Source: JAAZLS01 sp964585925
Lineage (GTDB): Bacteria; Bacillota; Dethiobacteria; DTU022
Direction of reading: 5' to 3'
DNA: 64,000 bases
NCBI GenBank assembly: GCA_964585925.1
Contig: CAZPFS010000005.1
Coordinates: forward strand, 10,105-74,104
The position numbers and the translations under genes are program-made. This document shows positions 44,338-52,812 of the stretch, piece after piece. Below the pieces are notes generated by a model. That model was given only the letters and a program-made list of their open reading frames with translations, searched no databases and was not told the DNA's origin. Numbering within the stretch: position 1 is the first letter of the stretch; each line of letters opens with the position of its first letter.

Positions 44338-45624
44338 ATGGGAAAAATCCTTATTCGGGGCGGGATCCCCCTGAGGGGAACGGTCAGGGTAAAGGGTTCT
44401 AAAAATGCCTGTCTGCCCATAATGGCGGCGACCCTGTTAACCGGTGAGCCGGTAACCATAAACGATGTTCCGGAATTAAGGGATGTACGGGTGATGGCGT
44501 CGGTTCTGGAAGGCTTGGGGGGGCAGATCAGCTACAACCCGGTTCTGGAGAAAGCCGATATCCGGGTGAGCCAGGTGAACAGCTGGGAACCTTCGGTTAC
44601 TGCCATGAGACAGATGAGGGCCTCATTTTTGGTGTTGGGCCCCCTGCTGGCGCGATGCCGCCGGGCGCGAATATCTTTGCCCGGAGGATGTGAAATAGGT
44701 ATTCGCCCGGTAGACTTGCATCTCAAAGGGCTGTCTGCCCTGGGAGTTCATTTCAGCACGAACAAAGGGGTAATTGAAGCAGTCACCGGCGGTCTGAAAG
44801 GAACCGGTATTTACCTTGATTATCCCAGCGTGGGGGCTACCGAAAATATTGTCATGGCCGCCACCCTAGCCCGGGGGATAACGGTAATTGAAAATGCGGC
44901 CACCGAGCCGGAAGTGGTGGATCTGGCTAATTTCCTGAACAGCGCCGGGGCCCGCGTCAGTGGGGCCGGCACCAGTTCCATCAGGATAGAGGGTGTTGCT
45001 GAACTGGGGGGTACTGAATATACGGTGATCCCCGATCGAATTGAAGCCGGGACACTTCTTCTGGCAGGGGTGATAACTCGGGGAGAAATTATCCTGCAAA
45101 ATATTCTACCGGAGCACCTTAAGCCCTTGCTGGCCAAGCTGGCAGAAACAGGGGCCGAGGTGGAGGAAATTGAGCCGGGGCTGGTCAGGGCCTGCTGCCG
45201 CGGCCTGACCAGGGCCGTAGATTTGAAAACTATGCCCTACCCCGGGTTCCCCACCGATCTTCAACCTCAGTTCATGGCATTGCTTGCCTTGTCCCAGGGC
45301 AATAGTCTGGTCACAGAAACGGTATTTGAAAATCGGTTCAAGCATGTGCCGGAGTTGCAGCGGATGGGAGCAAAGATCACGATCAGTGGACATCGGGCCA
45401 TGATTCAGGGACAACGGCGCCTCACCGGCGCGCTGGTTAAGGCTTCGGATCTACGGGCTGCCGCCGCCCTGGTGTTGGCGGGTTTGGCGGCAGAGGGAAC
45501 CACCGAGATATCGGAAGCAGCACACCTGTGGAGGGGATACAGCCGGTTGGAGGAGCGGTTGAGGCAGTTGGGGGCAAACATCAAAACAGAAAACCATATT
45601 GCCTTCCACAGCGCATTTGGGTAA
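44338..45624 (+). CDS. murA: UDP-N-acetylglucosamine 1-carboxyvinyltransferase MurA, copy 2
   Basis: A second MurA of 428 residues. Catalytic Cys118 lies in PGGCEIGIRP and KGSKNACLP lies near the N-terminus, so it should be active. It differs clearly from copy 1 at 14579 (for example LPGGCEIGIRPVDLH versus IPGGCDFGPRPIDQH). ATG 44338 follows GGAGGAAGG. Its ywmB-murA-spoIID context equals the murAA locus of B. subtilis. Two murA genes are usual in low-GC Gram-positive bacteria. Confidence 0.94.
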   Translation: MGKILIRGGIPLRGTVRVKGSKNACLPIMAATLLTGEPVTINDVPELRDVRVMASVLEGLGGQISYNPVLEKADIRVSQVNSWEPSVTAMRQMRASFLVLGPLLARCRRARISLPGGCEIGIRPVDLHLKGLSALGVHFSTNKGVIEAVTGGLKGTGIYLDYPSVGATENIVMAATLARGITVIENAATEPEVVDLANFLNSAGARVSGAGTSSIRIEGVAELGGTEYTVIPDRIEAGTLLLAGVITRGEIILQNILPEHLKPLLAKLAETGAEVEEIEPGLVRACCRGLTRAVDLKTMPYPGFPTDLQPQFMALLALSQGNSLVTETVFENRFKHVPELQRMGAKITISGHRAMIQGQRRLTGALVKASDLRAAAALVLAGLAAEGTTEISEAAHLWRGYSRLEERLRQLGANIKTENHIAFHSAFG

Positions 45625-45657
45625 TGATTTTCTTGTTTCATTCGGTCTCCACAGCCA

Positions 45658-45687
45658 GGTATAACAGGAGGACAGGTTACATATTAA
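45658..45687 (+). promoter_or_regulatory. Candidate SigE promoter of spoIID
   Basis: GGTATAA (45658-45664), a 15-base spacer and CATATTAA (45680-45687) resemble SigE promoters (-35 with an ATA core, -10 CATAnnnT). spoIID is read by SigE in B. subtilis. The -10 is imperfect. Confidence 0.35.
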
Positions 45688-45716
45688 TTTGATAGATCAG
45701 CTTGCCGGAGGTTTCA

Positions 45717-46721
45717 ATGCGGCGTGTAATTTCTTTGACCTTGCTGGCCATTATCCTGCTTATAATAATTTTACCGGCAGCGGTGGTTGGCATACCCCGA
45801 AATTGCCGGTCAAAATTGCCGGAACATGGAAAGGAAAATTCCTCCGGGTGGACTTCAAACCGGGGGACAACAATCAGGTTGTACCGGCCCGATCAGAAAA
45901 AGGTAGTGGAGATTGATCTGGAAGAATACCTGATCGGGGTGGTGGCGGCAGAAATGCCGGCCACCTTTGAAATGGAGGCGCTGAAGGCCCAGGCGGTGGC
46001 TTCGCGAACCTATACCCTGCGGCGGTGCCGCCTTTGGGGTGGATGCGGCTGTGACCGATCTCCGGAGCCGGCTGATGTGTGCAGCGACAGCACCCACTGC
46101 CAAGCCTGGCTCGATCCAAACAACCTGGAATGCCTGGGGTGGTCTGATGATCAAAAAGAAGAGTTGTTAGACCGAATTAAGACCGCTGTTTTGGAAACCG
46201 CCGGCCAGGTAGCGATGTACGATGGAGAGCTGATTGAAGCGGTATATCACTCTACCTGCGGCGGGCTTACCGAATCCTCTCGGGCGCTGTGGGGGGGCGA
46301 TGATATACCTTATCTGCAAAATGTGATCTGTCCCTACTGTGAACATTCCCCTTATTATCGCACGCAGATCCTAATTTCCCACCAGGTGCTGGCAAATACC
46401 CTGCCGGGCAACCTGGTCCTGCCCGTAACCGGGGAGCTGCCGGTAGTAGTAACATCGCAGACTACCGGGAAGAGGGTGGCCGAGTTGAAAATAGGTGATC
46501 ATAATTTGGGGGGAAGCGATCTGAGGAAACTGTTTCAGCTTCCCTCCTTGGCCTGTTCCTTTCAGGCGGACAGCCGGGGAGTTCTGGTGTCTTGTCAAGG
46601 CAAAGGGCACGGAGTCGGGCTTTGCCAGTACGGAGCCGATGGTGCCGCCTCCCAGGGTAAAACCTACCGTGAAATTATCTCATTTTATTACAATGGTGCA
46701 GAAATCATGAATATTGATTAA
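45717..46721 (+). CDS. spoIID: Stage II sporulation protein D (lytic transglycosylase)
   Basis: A 334-residue membrane-anchored murein hydrolase needed for engulfment. An N-terminal hydrophobic helix (about residues 5-23) precedes the SpoIID core: VEIDLEEYLIGVVAAEMPA with the catalytic Glu, LKAQAVASRTY, AVYHSTCGGLTES and GKGHGVGLCQYGA. Eight or more cysteines in the middle could stabilise the extracellular fold. ATG 45717 follows CCGGAGG. spoIIQ begins just downstream. Confidence 0.94.
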   Translation: MRRVISLTLLAIILLIIILPAAVVGIPRNCRSKLPEHGKENSSGWTSNRGTTIRLYRPDQKKVVEIDLEEYLIGVVAAEMPATFEMEALKAQAVASRTYTLRRCRLWGGCGCDRSPEPADVCSDSTHCQAWLDPNNLECLGWSDDQKEELLDRIKTAVLETAGQVAMYDGELIEAVYHSTCGGLTESSRALWGGDDIPYLQNVICPYCEHSPYYRTQILISHQVLANTLPGNLVLPVTGELPVVVTSQTTGKRVAELKIGDHNLGGSDLRKLFQLPSLACSFQADSRGVLVSCQGKGHGVGLCQYGADGAASQGKTYREIISFYYNGAEIMNID

Positions 46722-46726
46722 TCATC

Positions 46727-46756
46727 GCATAAAGATCCCTGAAAATGGATATGGTA
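46727..46756 (+). promoter_or_regulatory. Candidate SigF-type promoter of spoIIQ
   Basis: GCATA (46727-46731), 15-base spacer, GGATATGGTA (46747-46756). The -35 and spacing fit the SigF/SigG consensus; the -10 lacks two preferred A bases. spoIIQ is a SigF gene in B. subtilis. Confidence 0.4.
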
Positions 46757-46773
46757 CCCCCGAGGTGATTACT

Positions 46774-47589
46774 ATGGCCCCACCTGAAAAACACTCCGAT
46801 CGCCCCGGTTGCCAGGTTAAAAATACCAGCCGGGTGCGATCAAATGGCAAACAAGTATGGCGCAACCTGATGCTTCGCGGGGCAAAAATATTTGCTTCAT
46901 ACCGGAAACTTCCCCGCTTCTTACAGATTGGAGCAATCTATTCTCTGATCGGGCTGACGGCAGCCGGAATATTTTGCTGGCAATTGTGGTTTCTCAAAGC
47001 TGCGCACCCTTATATTGCTGAAAACAGCCCCGAAACATTGGAGGATACCGAGGAGATTGATCCTTTTCAGAATATCACGGACCGTCCGGTAAAGGGAAAT
47101 ATTGTGTTGCCGGAAATAGAAGGTGATCCGGAAGATACAGGTTTGGTTGCCGCCGAAAACAGCCAGCCGGTTGCAACTTCTTCGGATTCGCCGGAAAAAG
47201 GCCTATGGCCGGTATCGGGAGAGTTGTTATACAGCTACCATGATCCGGTAGCCCAGGGCCTGAACCTATCCTCTGTCAAATACTGTTTTTCCAAGGGCTT
47301 GGCGATCAAGGCAAATTCCGGGACAGGGGTCCGGGCGGTCTGGGCAGGAACGGTGATCAGGATTTCAGAACGGGGTTACCCCTACGGGCAGGCTGTAACT
47401 ATGCGGCATGACAATGGGCTGGTTTTATATTATGGCGCCCTGCAAGAGGTAGTGGTAGAAGAAGGAAATCATCTGCTGCAGGGAGAACAGATCGGTCTTC
47501 TTGCCGGCGGCAGCGAAGGCCCATCTTACCTGTATCTGGAGATCAGGCAAAACCAAAAAACCGTGGATCCGCGGCCTTACTTGCCATAA
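46774..47589 (+). CDS. spoIIQ: Stage II sporulation protein Q-like, inactive M23 domain
   Basis: A 271-residue membrane protein with one transmembrane helix (about residues 53-72), a linker and a LytM/M23-like domain (about residues 150-270). The metal ligands of active M23 enzymes are missing: the HxxxD position reads KGLAIKA and the HxH position reads YLYLE. It should therefore act in protein contacts, as SpoIIQ does with SpoIIIAH across the intermembrane space. ATG 46774 follows GAGGTGATT; the frame is open from 46714. Context between spoIID and spoIIID supports it. Confidence 0.88.
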   Translation: MAPPEKHSDRPGCQVKNTSRVRSNGKQVWRNLMLRGAKIFASYRKLPRFLQIGAIYSLIGLTAAGIFCWQLWFLKAAHPYIAENSPETLEDTEEIDPFQNITDRPVKGNIVLPEIEGDPEDTGLVAAENSQPVATSSDSPEKGLWPVSGELLYSYHDPVAQGLNLSSVKYCFSKGLAIKANSGTGVRAVWAGTVIRISERGYPYGQAVTMRHDNGLVLYYGALQEVVVEEGNHLLQGEQIGLLAGGSEGPSYLYLEIRQNQKTVDPRPYLP

Positions 47590-47600
47590 AATATTGGAAA

Positions 47601-47630
47601 GACATTTTTTATAGAGCCCCCTCATATAAT
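47601..47630 (+). promoter_or_regulatory. SigE-type promoter of spoIIID
   Basis: GACATTTT (47601-47608), a 14-base spacer and CATATAAT (47623-47630) fit the mother-cell SigE consensus well (GTCATATT and CATACAAT). spoIIID is SigE-dependent in B. subtilis. It is 30 bases before the spoIIID start. Confidence 0.6.
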
Positions 47631-47659
47631 TTACCGAAGCCGGTTAAAAGGGGGCTACC

Positions 47660-47926
47660 TTGGTGCAGGACTATATAGAACAACGGGTTATAGAGACCAG
47701 CAAATATATTCTGGCAACCAGGGCTACAGTCCGTCAGGTTGCCCGTTTTTTTGGGGTAAGCAAAAGTACGGTGCATAAAGACGTTACCGAAAGGCTGCCC
47801 CGGATAAACCAGAATCTGGCCCGGCAGGTTAAAAAAGTGCTGGAATATAACAAATCTGAACGTCACCTCCGGGGGGGAGAGGCTACCCGCCAAAAGTTTT
47901 TGCAAAGGCGGGATAAACCGACCTAA
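47660..47926 (+). CDS. spoIIID: Sporulation transcription factor SpoIIID
   Basis: An 88-residue DNA-binding protein of the mother cell. A helix-turn-helix (TVRQVARFFGVSKSTVHKDV, about residues 23-42) and a basic C-terminal tail match SpoIIID, which reshapes SigE gene expression. The start is TTG 47660 or GTG 47663 after AAAGGGGGC. It lies between spoIIQ and mbl as in B. subtilis. Confidence 0.95.
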   Translation: MVQDYIEQRVIETSKYILATRATVRQVARFFGVSKSTVHKDVTERLPRINQNLARQVKKVLEYNKSERHLRGGEATRQKFLQRRDKPT

Positions 47927-48022
47927 AAAAGGATATATAAAATAAATGTAGAATCAACATTATATTACCATTTTTGGCAGTACCGGCCAAACATTTTTAT
48001 CTTGACCGGAGGATGATTGGCT

Positions 48023-49045
48023 ATGGGACTTTCCACAGACATAGGAATTGACCTGGGAACATCTTACGTTCTGGTGTACATAGATGGCCGGGGCGTGGTG
48101 CTGTGTGAACCTTCCGTAGTGGCTCTGGAGCATCCCACACAGCGTTTGCTGGCGGTGGGGACGGAAGCCCAAAAAATGTTGGGGCGGACTCCCGGAAATA
48201 TTATTGCGGTGAAACCCCTCACGGCCGGGGTTATTGCGGACTTTGAAATTACAGAGGTCATGTTAAAGCATTATATTTCCTCCCTGGGGGAGCGCCGTCG
48301 GCTTTTTCGGCCCAGGATAGCCGTGTGTATTCCCGCCGGGATTACCTCTGTGGAAAAAAAAGCGGTAATCGATGCGGTAACTCAATCGGGAGCCCGGGAG
48401 ACCTACCTGATTGAAGAGCCGCGGGCAGCGGCCCTGGGAGCGGATCTTGATATATTCAGTCCCTGCGGCAGTATGGTGGTGGATATCGGGGGAGGTACCA
48501 CGGATATTGCCGTGTTGTCCATGGGAGAAATAGTGGAAGGGAACAGCGTGCGCATCGGTGGGAACGATTTTGACGAGGCGATCTGCCGCTATATCAAAAA
48601 AGAATTTAACCTGTTTATCGGCGATCGATCTGCCGAAAAAATCAAGATAGACATCGGTTCAGTGAACTGCAAGGGCCGGAATTTGCAAATGGATGTGCGG
48701 GGAAGGGATCTGATCAGCGGGCTTCCACGTTCCCAGATCATCACTACCGATCAGGTAGCCAGCGCGTTGTCCGAACCGGTTTCATCAATTCTGCAGGGAA
48801 TCGTACAGGTTTTGGGGAAAACTCCTCCCGAATTGGCCGGGGATATCATGAACAAGGGGATAATTCTGTCCGGCGGAGGGAGTTTGCTGGACGGCCTTGC
48901 TATTTATTTGAGCCGGGAAACAGGAGTACCCTTTTACCTGGCCGAAGATCCGGCCAGTTGTGTGGTAAAAGGTACCGCCAAGGTTTTCAGGTATATGTCA
49001 CGACTTTCCGGTTCCCTGGCCATTAAAGTCGCTTCTATTTTTTAA
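48023..49045 (+). CDS. mbl: MreB/Mbl-family actin-like protein
   Basis: A 340-residue bacterial actin that guides cell-wall growth and rod shape. The nucleotide site shows TDIGIDLGTSYVLVY, VVDIGGGTTDIAVLS and GIILSGGGSLLDGL. The position right after spoIIID matches B. subtilis mbl; MreB, Mbl and MreBH cannot be told apart by eye. ATG 48023 is at 10 bases from GGAGG; TTG 48017 is possible. Confidence 0.92.
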   Translation: MGLSTDIGIDLGTSYVLVYIDGRGVVLCEPSVVALEHPTQRLLAVGTEAQKMLGRTPGNIIAVKPLTAGVIADFEITEVMLKHYISSLGERRRLFRPRIAVCIPAGITSVEKKAVIDAVTQSGARETYLIEEPRAAALGADLDIFSPCGSMVVDIGGGTTDIAVLSMGEIVEGNSVRIGGNDFDEAICRYIKKEFNLFIGDRSAEKIKIDIGSVNCKGRNLQMDVRGRDLISGLPRSQIITTDQVASALSEPVSSILQGIVQVLGKTPPELAGDIMNKGIILSGGGSLLDGLAIYLSRETGVPFYLAEDPASCVVKGTAKVFRYMSRLSGSLAIKVASIF

Positions 49046-49098
49046 TATTTCACAACCTGTCGCCGGTGAAGATCCCGGGATTTCCAGAGGCAAAAACG

Positions 49099-49551
49099 TT
49101 ATTGGCCGAGCAGCAGGTAGCCTCCGACCGCCAGAAACAACAATCCCAATCCATCCCACCAGGACAGGGAAACCTGTTCCAATCCAAAAAGGCCAAAATG
49201 ATCTATAGCCATGGCGGTAATTACCTGACCGATAATAATTGCCGTGGTGGCATTGGCCACTCCGGCTTTGGGAATGCTCAGCATAACCGAGGCTACAATA
49301 ATTACCCCCAATACCCCGCCCAGTAAAGTGTACCAGGGGGCTTTATCCAGGTTCGCCAGTCCCCCTTTGCCACCCTTGAAGATCAGGAAGGGAATGGCCA
49401 CAGTGGCTGTTCCGATCAGGTGAACCATCAGGGTTGATTCCAGGGAACCAATTGCTTTCCCCAAGGAGGCATTGAGGGCCCCCTGGAAAGCCATGGTGAT
49501 CCCGGCGAATGCTGCCAATAGCAGCGGCCACAGCGGGAAATTCATGGGCAA
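49099..49551 (-). CDS. DMT-family membrane protein (DUF606/YdcZ-like)
   Basis: A 150-residue protein with four to five transmembrane helices and no extended soluble part. It begins near FPLWPLLLAAFAGITMAFQGALNASLG, typical of DUF606 (here only the first helix is quoted in parts), and ends in GLGLLFLAVGGYLLLG. DUF606 belongs to the drug/metabolite transporter superfamily; substrate is unknown. The start is either TTG 49551 (AAGGGA at 6 bases) or ATG 49545. It is on the strand opposite to mbl. Confidence 0.75.
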   Translation of the reverse strand: MPMNFPLWPLLLAAFAGITMAFQGALNASLGKAIGSLESTLMVHLIGTATVAIPFLIFKGGKGGLANLDKAPWYTLLGGVLGVIIVASVMLSIPKAGVANATTAIIIGQVITAMAIDHFGLFGLEQVSLSWWDGLGLLFLAVGGYLLLGQ

Positions 49552-49653
49552 ATTTGTCCCTTACAATTGATTTGCCTGTTTGGCTTTCTTTATTGTAGCA
49601 TTGGGCTTGTAAAATTATACTGAAGGCATAAAAAGAAAAGTCTTGCCGGGTGG

Positions 49654-50460
49654 TTAAATATCCAGCAGGTCTTCCATCCCGTAAATCAGCCGTTTGGTTT
49701 CGGGAGCCTTGCGGATAGCCTGTAATATCCCCGGCAGGAAAGAACGGCGATTGAGCGAGTCGTGCCTGATGGTAAGTATTTGTCCTTCTCCGCCGAATAT
49801 AATCTCCTGATGGGCTACCAGTCCCGGCAGTCGGACACTGTGAATATGTATTCCGTCAAAATCCCCGCCCCTGGCTCCGGGGATTTTTTCCGGGGAATCC
49901 GGCGGATAAACGTTCTTACCGCGGACGGCGCTGATCAATCGGGCGGTCTTGATTGCCGTTCCCGAAGGAGCATCAATTTTACCATTATGATGAAGTTCGA
50001 TAATTTCAGCCTGGGGGAAAAAGCGGGCGCAGACCTGGGCCAGCTTCATCATCAGAATCGCTCCCAGGGCAAAGTTGGGCACCACTATCGCTCCGGTACC
50101 GTACCTGGCCACCCATCTCTCGATTTGAACCAGATCATTTTCCGTGATGCCGGTAGTTCCCACTACCGGAGTGACCTGCAAACTGAGTGAGGTTTTTATG
50201 TTTTTCATAATTGCCATGGGGGTGGTAAAATCCACCAGAACTTCTGTTTCACCGCGCTGAAGCAGCTTCTGCAAACTGTCGGTTACCGTGATCCCCAATG
50301 GATCCAGGCCGGCCAATTTGCCGGCATCTGCTCCTATCTCCATCAAATCGATCGCCCCGGTTAACTGCAGATCTTCACTCCCGGCAATAGCAGACACCAC
50401 ATTGCGTCCCATTTTGCCGGCAGCCCCGCTAACCGCAACCTTGATCAATTTCACTGCCAT
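49654..50460 (-). CDS. dapB: 4-hydroxy-tetrahydrodipicolinate reductase
   Basis: A 268-residue NAD(P)H-dependent reductase of the lysine, diaminopimelate and dipicolinate pathway. Motifs: VAVSGAAGKMGRNV (nucleotide site), VVGTTGI, and the catalytic ELHHNGKIDAPSGTA. Dipicolinate made from this branch fills spores. ATG at 50460 (minus) follows AAGGGGAGG. It reads away from gap, with a likely promoter about 140-170 bases upstream. Confidence 0.95.
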   Translation of the reverse strand: MAVKLIKVAVSGAAGKMGRNVVSAIAGSEDLQLTGAIDLMEIGADAGKLAGLDPLGITVTDSLQKLLQRGETEVLVDFTTPMAIMKNIKTSLSLQVTPVVGTTGITENDLVQIERWVARYGTGAIVVPNFALGAILMMKLAQVCARFFPQAEIIELHHNGKIDAPSGTAIKTARLISAVRGKNVYPPDSPEKIPGARGGDFDGIHIHSVRLPGLVAHQEIIFGGEGQILTIRHDSLNRRSFLPGILQAIRKAPETKRLIYGMEDLLDI

Positions 50461-50556
50461 GGCCTCCCCTTGTTTTTAGCTGGTATAGTTGTCCCGTTTC
50501 CCAGATTGATCAGCCGCGGCCTTGGCCGGCCGAATTAGTTGCTGCCAGGTGAATAT

Positions 50557-50580
50557 TGGTATACTATTAACCTAGTTAGG
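50557..50580 (+). promoter_or_regulatory. Possible extended -10 promoter and operator of gap
   Basis: TGG-TATACT (50557-50565) is an extended -10. At the probable start site lies CCTA-GT-TAGG (50571-50580), an inverted repeat that could bind a repressor. No clear -35 is present. The leader to gap would be about 150 bases. Confidence 0.35.
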
Positions 50581-50600
50581 ATATGTTTGTATTGGGTATT

Positions 50601-50630
50601 ATTGTAGCATATTGACGGCACGGGCTACAA
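50601..50630 (-). promoter_or_regulatory. Possible promoter of dapB
   Basis: On the minus strand TTGTAG (revcomp of 50625-50630), an 18-base spacer and TACAAT (revcomp of 50601-50606) with a TGC before it give an extended -10 promoter. The leader would be about 130 bases. Confidence 0.35.
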
Positions 50631-50720
50631 GCAGTAGTTGATCAGGGCTGTTGTGCCGTCAGCGGATTCATGCGGCAGTTGAGGCCGGTCTATAATTATA
50701 TAATCCGGGAGGGTTTGTTG

Positions 50721-51716
50721 ATGATAAAAGTCGGTATAAATGGTTTTGGGCGTATCGGTCGGTTGACTATGCGTACTTCTGCAAAACGGCAGAAGTACAA
50801 AATAGTGGCGATAAATGATCTTGTGGACAGTGTAACCTCGGCGCATTTGTTAAAATATGACTCTGTGTATGGCATATTTGGCCCCGAGGTAAAGGCGGAC
50901 GATACCGGCTTGATTGTGGACGGAGAGAGGATCTTGGTGTTTTCTGAAAGAGATCCGTCCCGGATACCTTGGGGCGAGGAAGGGGTAAATGTGGTCATTG
51001 AGGCTACCGGCCGCTTTCGTTCCAGGGATGCCGCCGGGGCCCACCTGAAGGCGGGAGCCCAAAAAGTGATCATTACTGCACCGGGCAGTGACCTTGATTT
51101 TACAGTGGTACTGGGCGTAAATGAGAACAACTACCAGCCCCGGGAGCACCATCTGATCTCCAACGCCTCCTGTACTACCAATGCTTTGGCGCTGGTGGTA
51201 AAGGTGCTGTATCAGAAATTTGGGCTTAAAAAAGGATTGATGAATACCACTCATGCCTATACCAACGACCAGCAGCTCCTGGATCTGGCCCATCCCGATC
51301 TGAGAAGAGCACGCGCCGCAGGGCTTTCCATGATTCCTACCTCTACCGGTGCGGCCCGGACGGTGGGGGTGGTCATTCCGGAACTGAAAGGAAAAATTGA
51401 CGGGTTTGCCATTCGGGTGCCTTCGGCCTCCGTATCGCTGGTGGATTTTGTGGCTGAGCTAGGCCGGGAGACTACGGCCGATGAAATAAATCAAGCCTTT
51501 AAACAGGCCGCCCAGGGATCGCCATTTCTGGCTTACAGCGAGGAGCCACTTGTATCCATAGATTTCAAGGGGAACTCCCATTCCTCAACCGTAGACGGCC
51601 CCTCCACCATGGTGATCGGTGGAAACCTGGCCAGGGTGATCGCCTGGTATGATAACGAGTGGGCCTACTCCTGCCGGGTGGCAGATTTGGTGGAACTGCT
51701 GGCGGACCACCTTTAA
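50721..51716 (+). CDS. gap: Glyceraldehyde-3-phosphate dehydrogenase, type I
   Basis: A 331-residue glycolytic enzyme. It opens KVGINGFGRIGRL. The catalytic Cys151 lies in SNASCTTNALA and its His partner in THAYTNDQ. ATG 50721 follows GGGAGGG; the longer upstream frame has no homology. The next gene encodes a phosphoglucose isomerase, so the two likely form a glycolysis unit. No cggR, pgk or tpi follows in the window. Confidence 0.97.
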   Translation: MIKVGINGFGRIGRLTMRTSAKRQKYKIVAINDLVDSVTSAHLLKYDSVYGIFGPEVKADDTGLIVDGERILVFSERDPSRIPWGEEGVNVVIEATGRFRSRDAAGAHLKAGAQKVIITAPGSDLDFTVVLGVNENNYQPREHHLISNASCTTNALALVVKVLYQKFGLKKGLMNTTHAYTNDQQLLDLAHPDLRRARAAGLSMIPTSTGAARTVGVVIPELKGKIDGFAIRVPSASVSLVDFVAELGRETTADEINQAFKQAAQGSPFLAYSEEPLVSIDFKGNSHSSTVDGPSTMVIGGNLARVIAWYDNEWAYSCRVADLVELLADHL

Positions 51717-51749
51717 AATCCGATGGAAACGGGCAAGGAGACCGTATAA

Positions 51750-52616
51750 ATGATTGACCTGAGCAAGCCCAGCGGGCTTCCCGTTTTTTGGAATCCGAGT
51801 TCGGAAAGACTTGTGTTCGGCGATGGGCTGTCAGAGGTGGAGCCTGCCATCCGGCGGCGGGAAGAAATGACCGAGGTGCTGTTCGACCCTCGGGCAGAGG
51901 GGCCAAAGGAGCTTTATTACATGTACCGGGGAGTGGCTTGCCAAGATGATCGGGAGAGTATCTGCCGACGGGGGCTGCGATATGATATAACGGTAATCAA
52001 GCCCGGTGTGCTGGGCAATGAATATGTAAAAACGGCCGGACATTACCACCCCCAAAAACCAGGCTGCTCATTTACCTATCCTGAAATATATGAAGTTCTT
52101 CATGGGCGGGCCCACTATCTGCTTCAGCGTCCGGCTGCCGGTGAGATCGATCGGCTTGAGGCCATAGTTTTGGTTACTGCGAAACCGGGAGACAAGGTGC
52201 TGATTCCACCTGGCTTTGGACACATTACCATCAATTCCGGAAATGAATTATTAATTATGAGCAACTGGGTTTCGCTGGAATTTACCTCCGACTATGAACC
52301 CTACCGGCTGCTGGGGGGGGGAGGCTATTTTGAACTTCGGGGGGAAGGGGGATCGGAGCTTATACCCAACCACCGCTATCGTGGTGTACCATCGCTGCAC
52401 CGCTCTCCGGCAGTTTCCTTTGCCCGGTTTAACCTGATCACCGGGTTGCCCATTTATCGTGTCTACCGGCATGATCCCGGTTCGCTGGATTATTTGGTGA
52501 ACCCGGAAAATTATGAAGAAGAATTTGCCGAGTATCTGAAGTTGATTCTTCCCGGCAATGAACTGGATTCAAAAGACAGTGAAAAAGGCAAAAAGGAAGT
52601 GGACCCTCTGAAATAA
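51750..52616 (+). CDS. pgiA: Glucose-6-phosphate isomerase, cupin (archaeal) type
   Basis: A 288-residue cupin with the metal-binding pattern of the PgiA family: VKTAGHYHPQK with two His ligands, PEIYEVLHGRAHYLLQ with the Glu, and a later PPGFGHIT His. The enzyme interconverts glucose-6-phosphate and fructose-6-phosphate using a metal, unlike the common PGI. It was described in Thermococcales and methanogens and is rare in bacteria. ATG 51750 follows AAGGAGA. It is 33 bases from gap. A classical pgi elsewhere cannot be excluded. Confidence 0.85.
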   Translation: MIDLSKPSGLPVFWNPSSERLVFGDGLSEVEPAIRRREEMTEVLFDPRAEGPKELYYMYRGVACQDDRESICRRGLRYDITVIKPGVLGNEYVKTAGHYHPQKPGCSFTYPEIYEVLHGRAHYLLQRPAAGEIDRLEAIVLVTAKPGDKVLIPPGFGHITINSGNELLIMSNWVSLEFTSDYEPYRLLGGGGYFELRGEGGSELIPNHRYRGVPSLHRSPAVSFARFNLITGLPIYRVYRHDPGSLDYLVNPENYEEEFAEYLKLILPGNELDSKDSEKGKKEVDPLK

Positions 52617-52658
52617 TTCTATTTCCGTCTGTTTTAAAACCACAAACAATCTAGAGAG

Positions 52659-52710
52659 CCGGCCGGGTATTCCCCTTTTTCAAATGATTTACCGGCCGGT
52701 ATTATTATTT
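52659..52710 (+). terminator. Possible terminator after the gap-pgiA unit
   Basis: CCGGCCGG at 52659-52666 and 52692-52699 can pair over a 25-base loop, followed by a T-rich stretch TATTATTATTT. Each arm is itself palindromic, so the structure is uncertain. Confidence 0.35.
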
Positions 52711-52742
52711 GACCGTCCTTTCAACCGAAACAGGAGCAGTGG

Positions 52743-52771
52743 GTGACTTGACCGGGCGGCAGTGTTATAAT
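52743..52771 (+). promoter_or_regulatory. Promoter of the homocysteine-synthesis operon
   Basis: GTGACT (52743-52748), 17-base spacer, TATAAT (52766-52771). A perfect -10 with a fair -35. The leader is only about 35 bases, so a riboswitch does not fit. Confidence 0.55.
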
Positions 52772-52812
52772 AATTAGCAAAACAGCAGTTCCAGCCCGGA
52801 GGAGGTTTGACT

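Noticed and set aside
46774..47589. Reading spoIIQ as a decaying pseudogene because its metal ligands are gone
   Set aside because: The frame is intact with a ribosome site and conserved context, and SpoIIQ proteins are known to be non-catalytic in other species.
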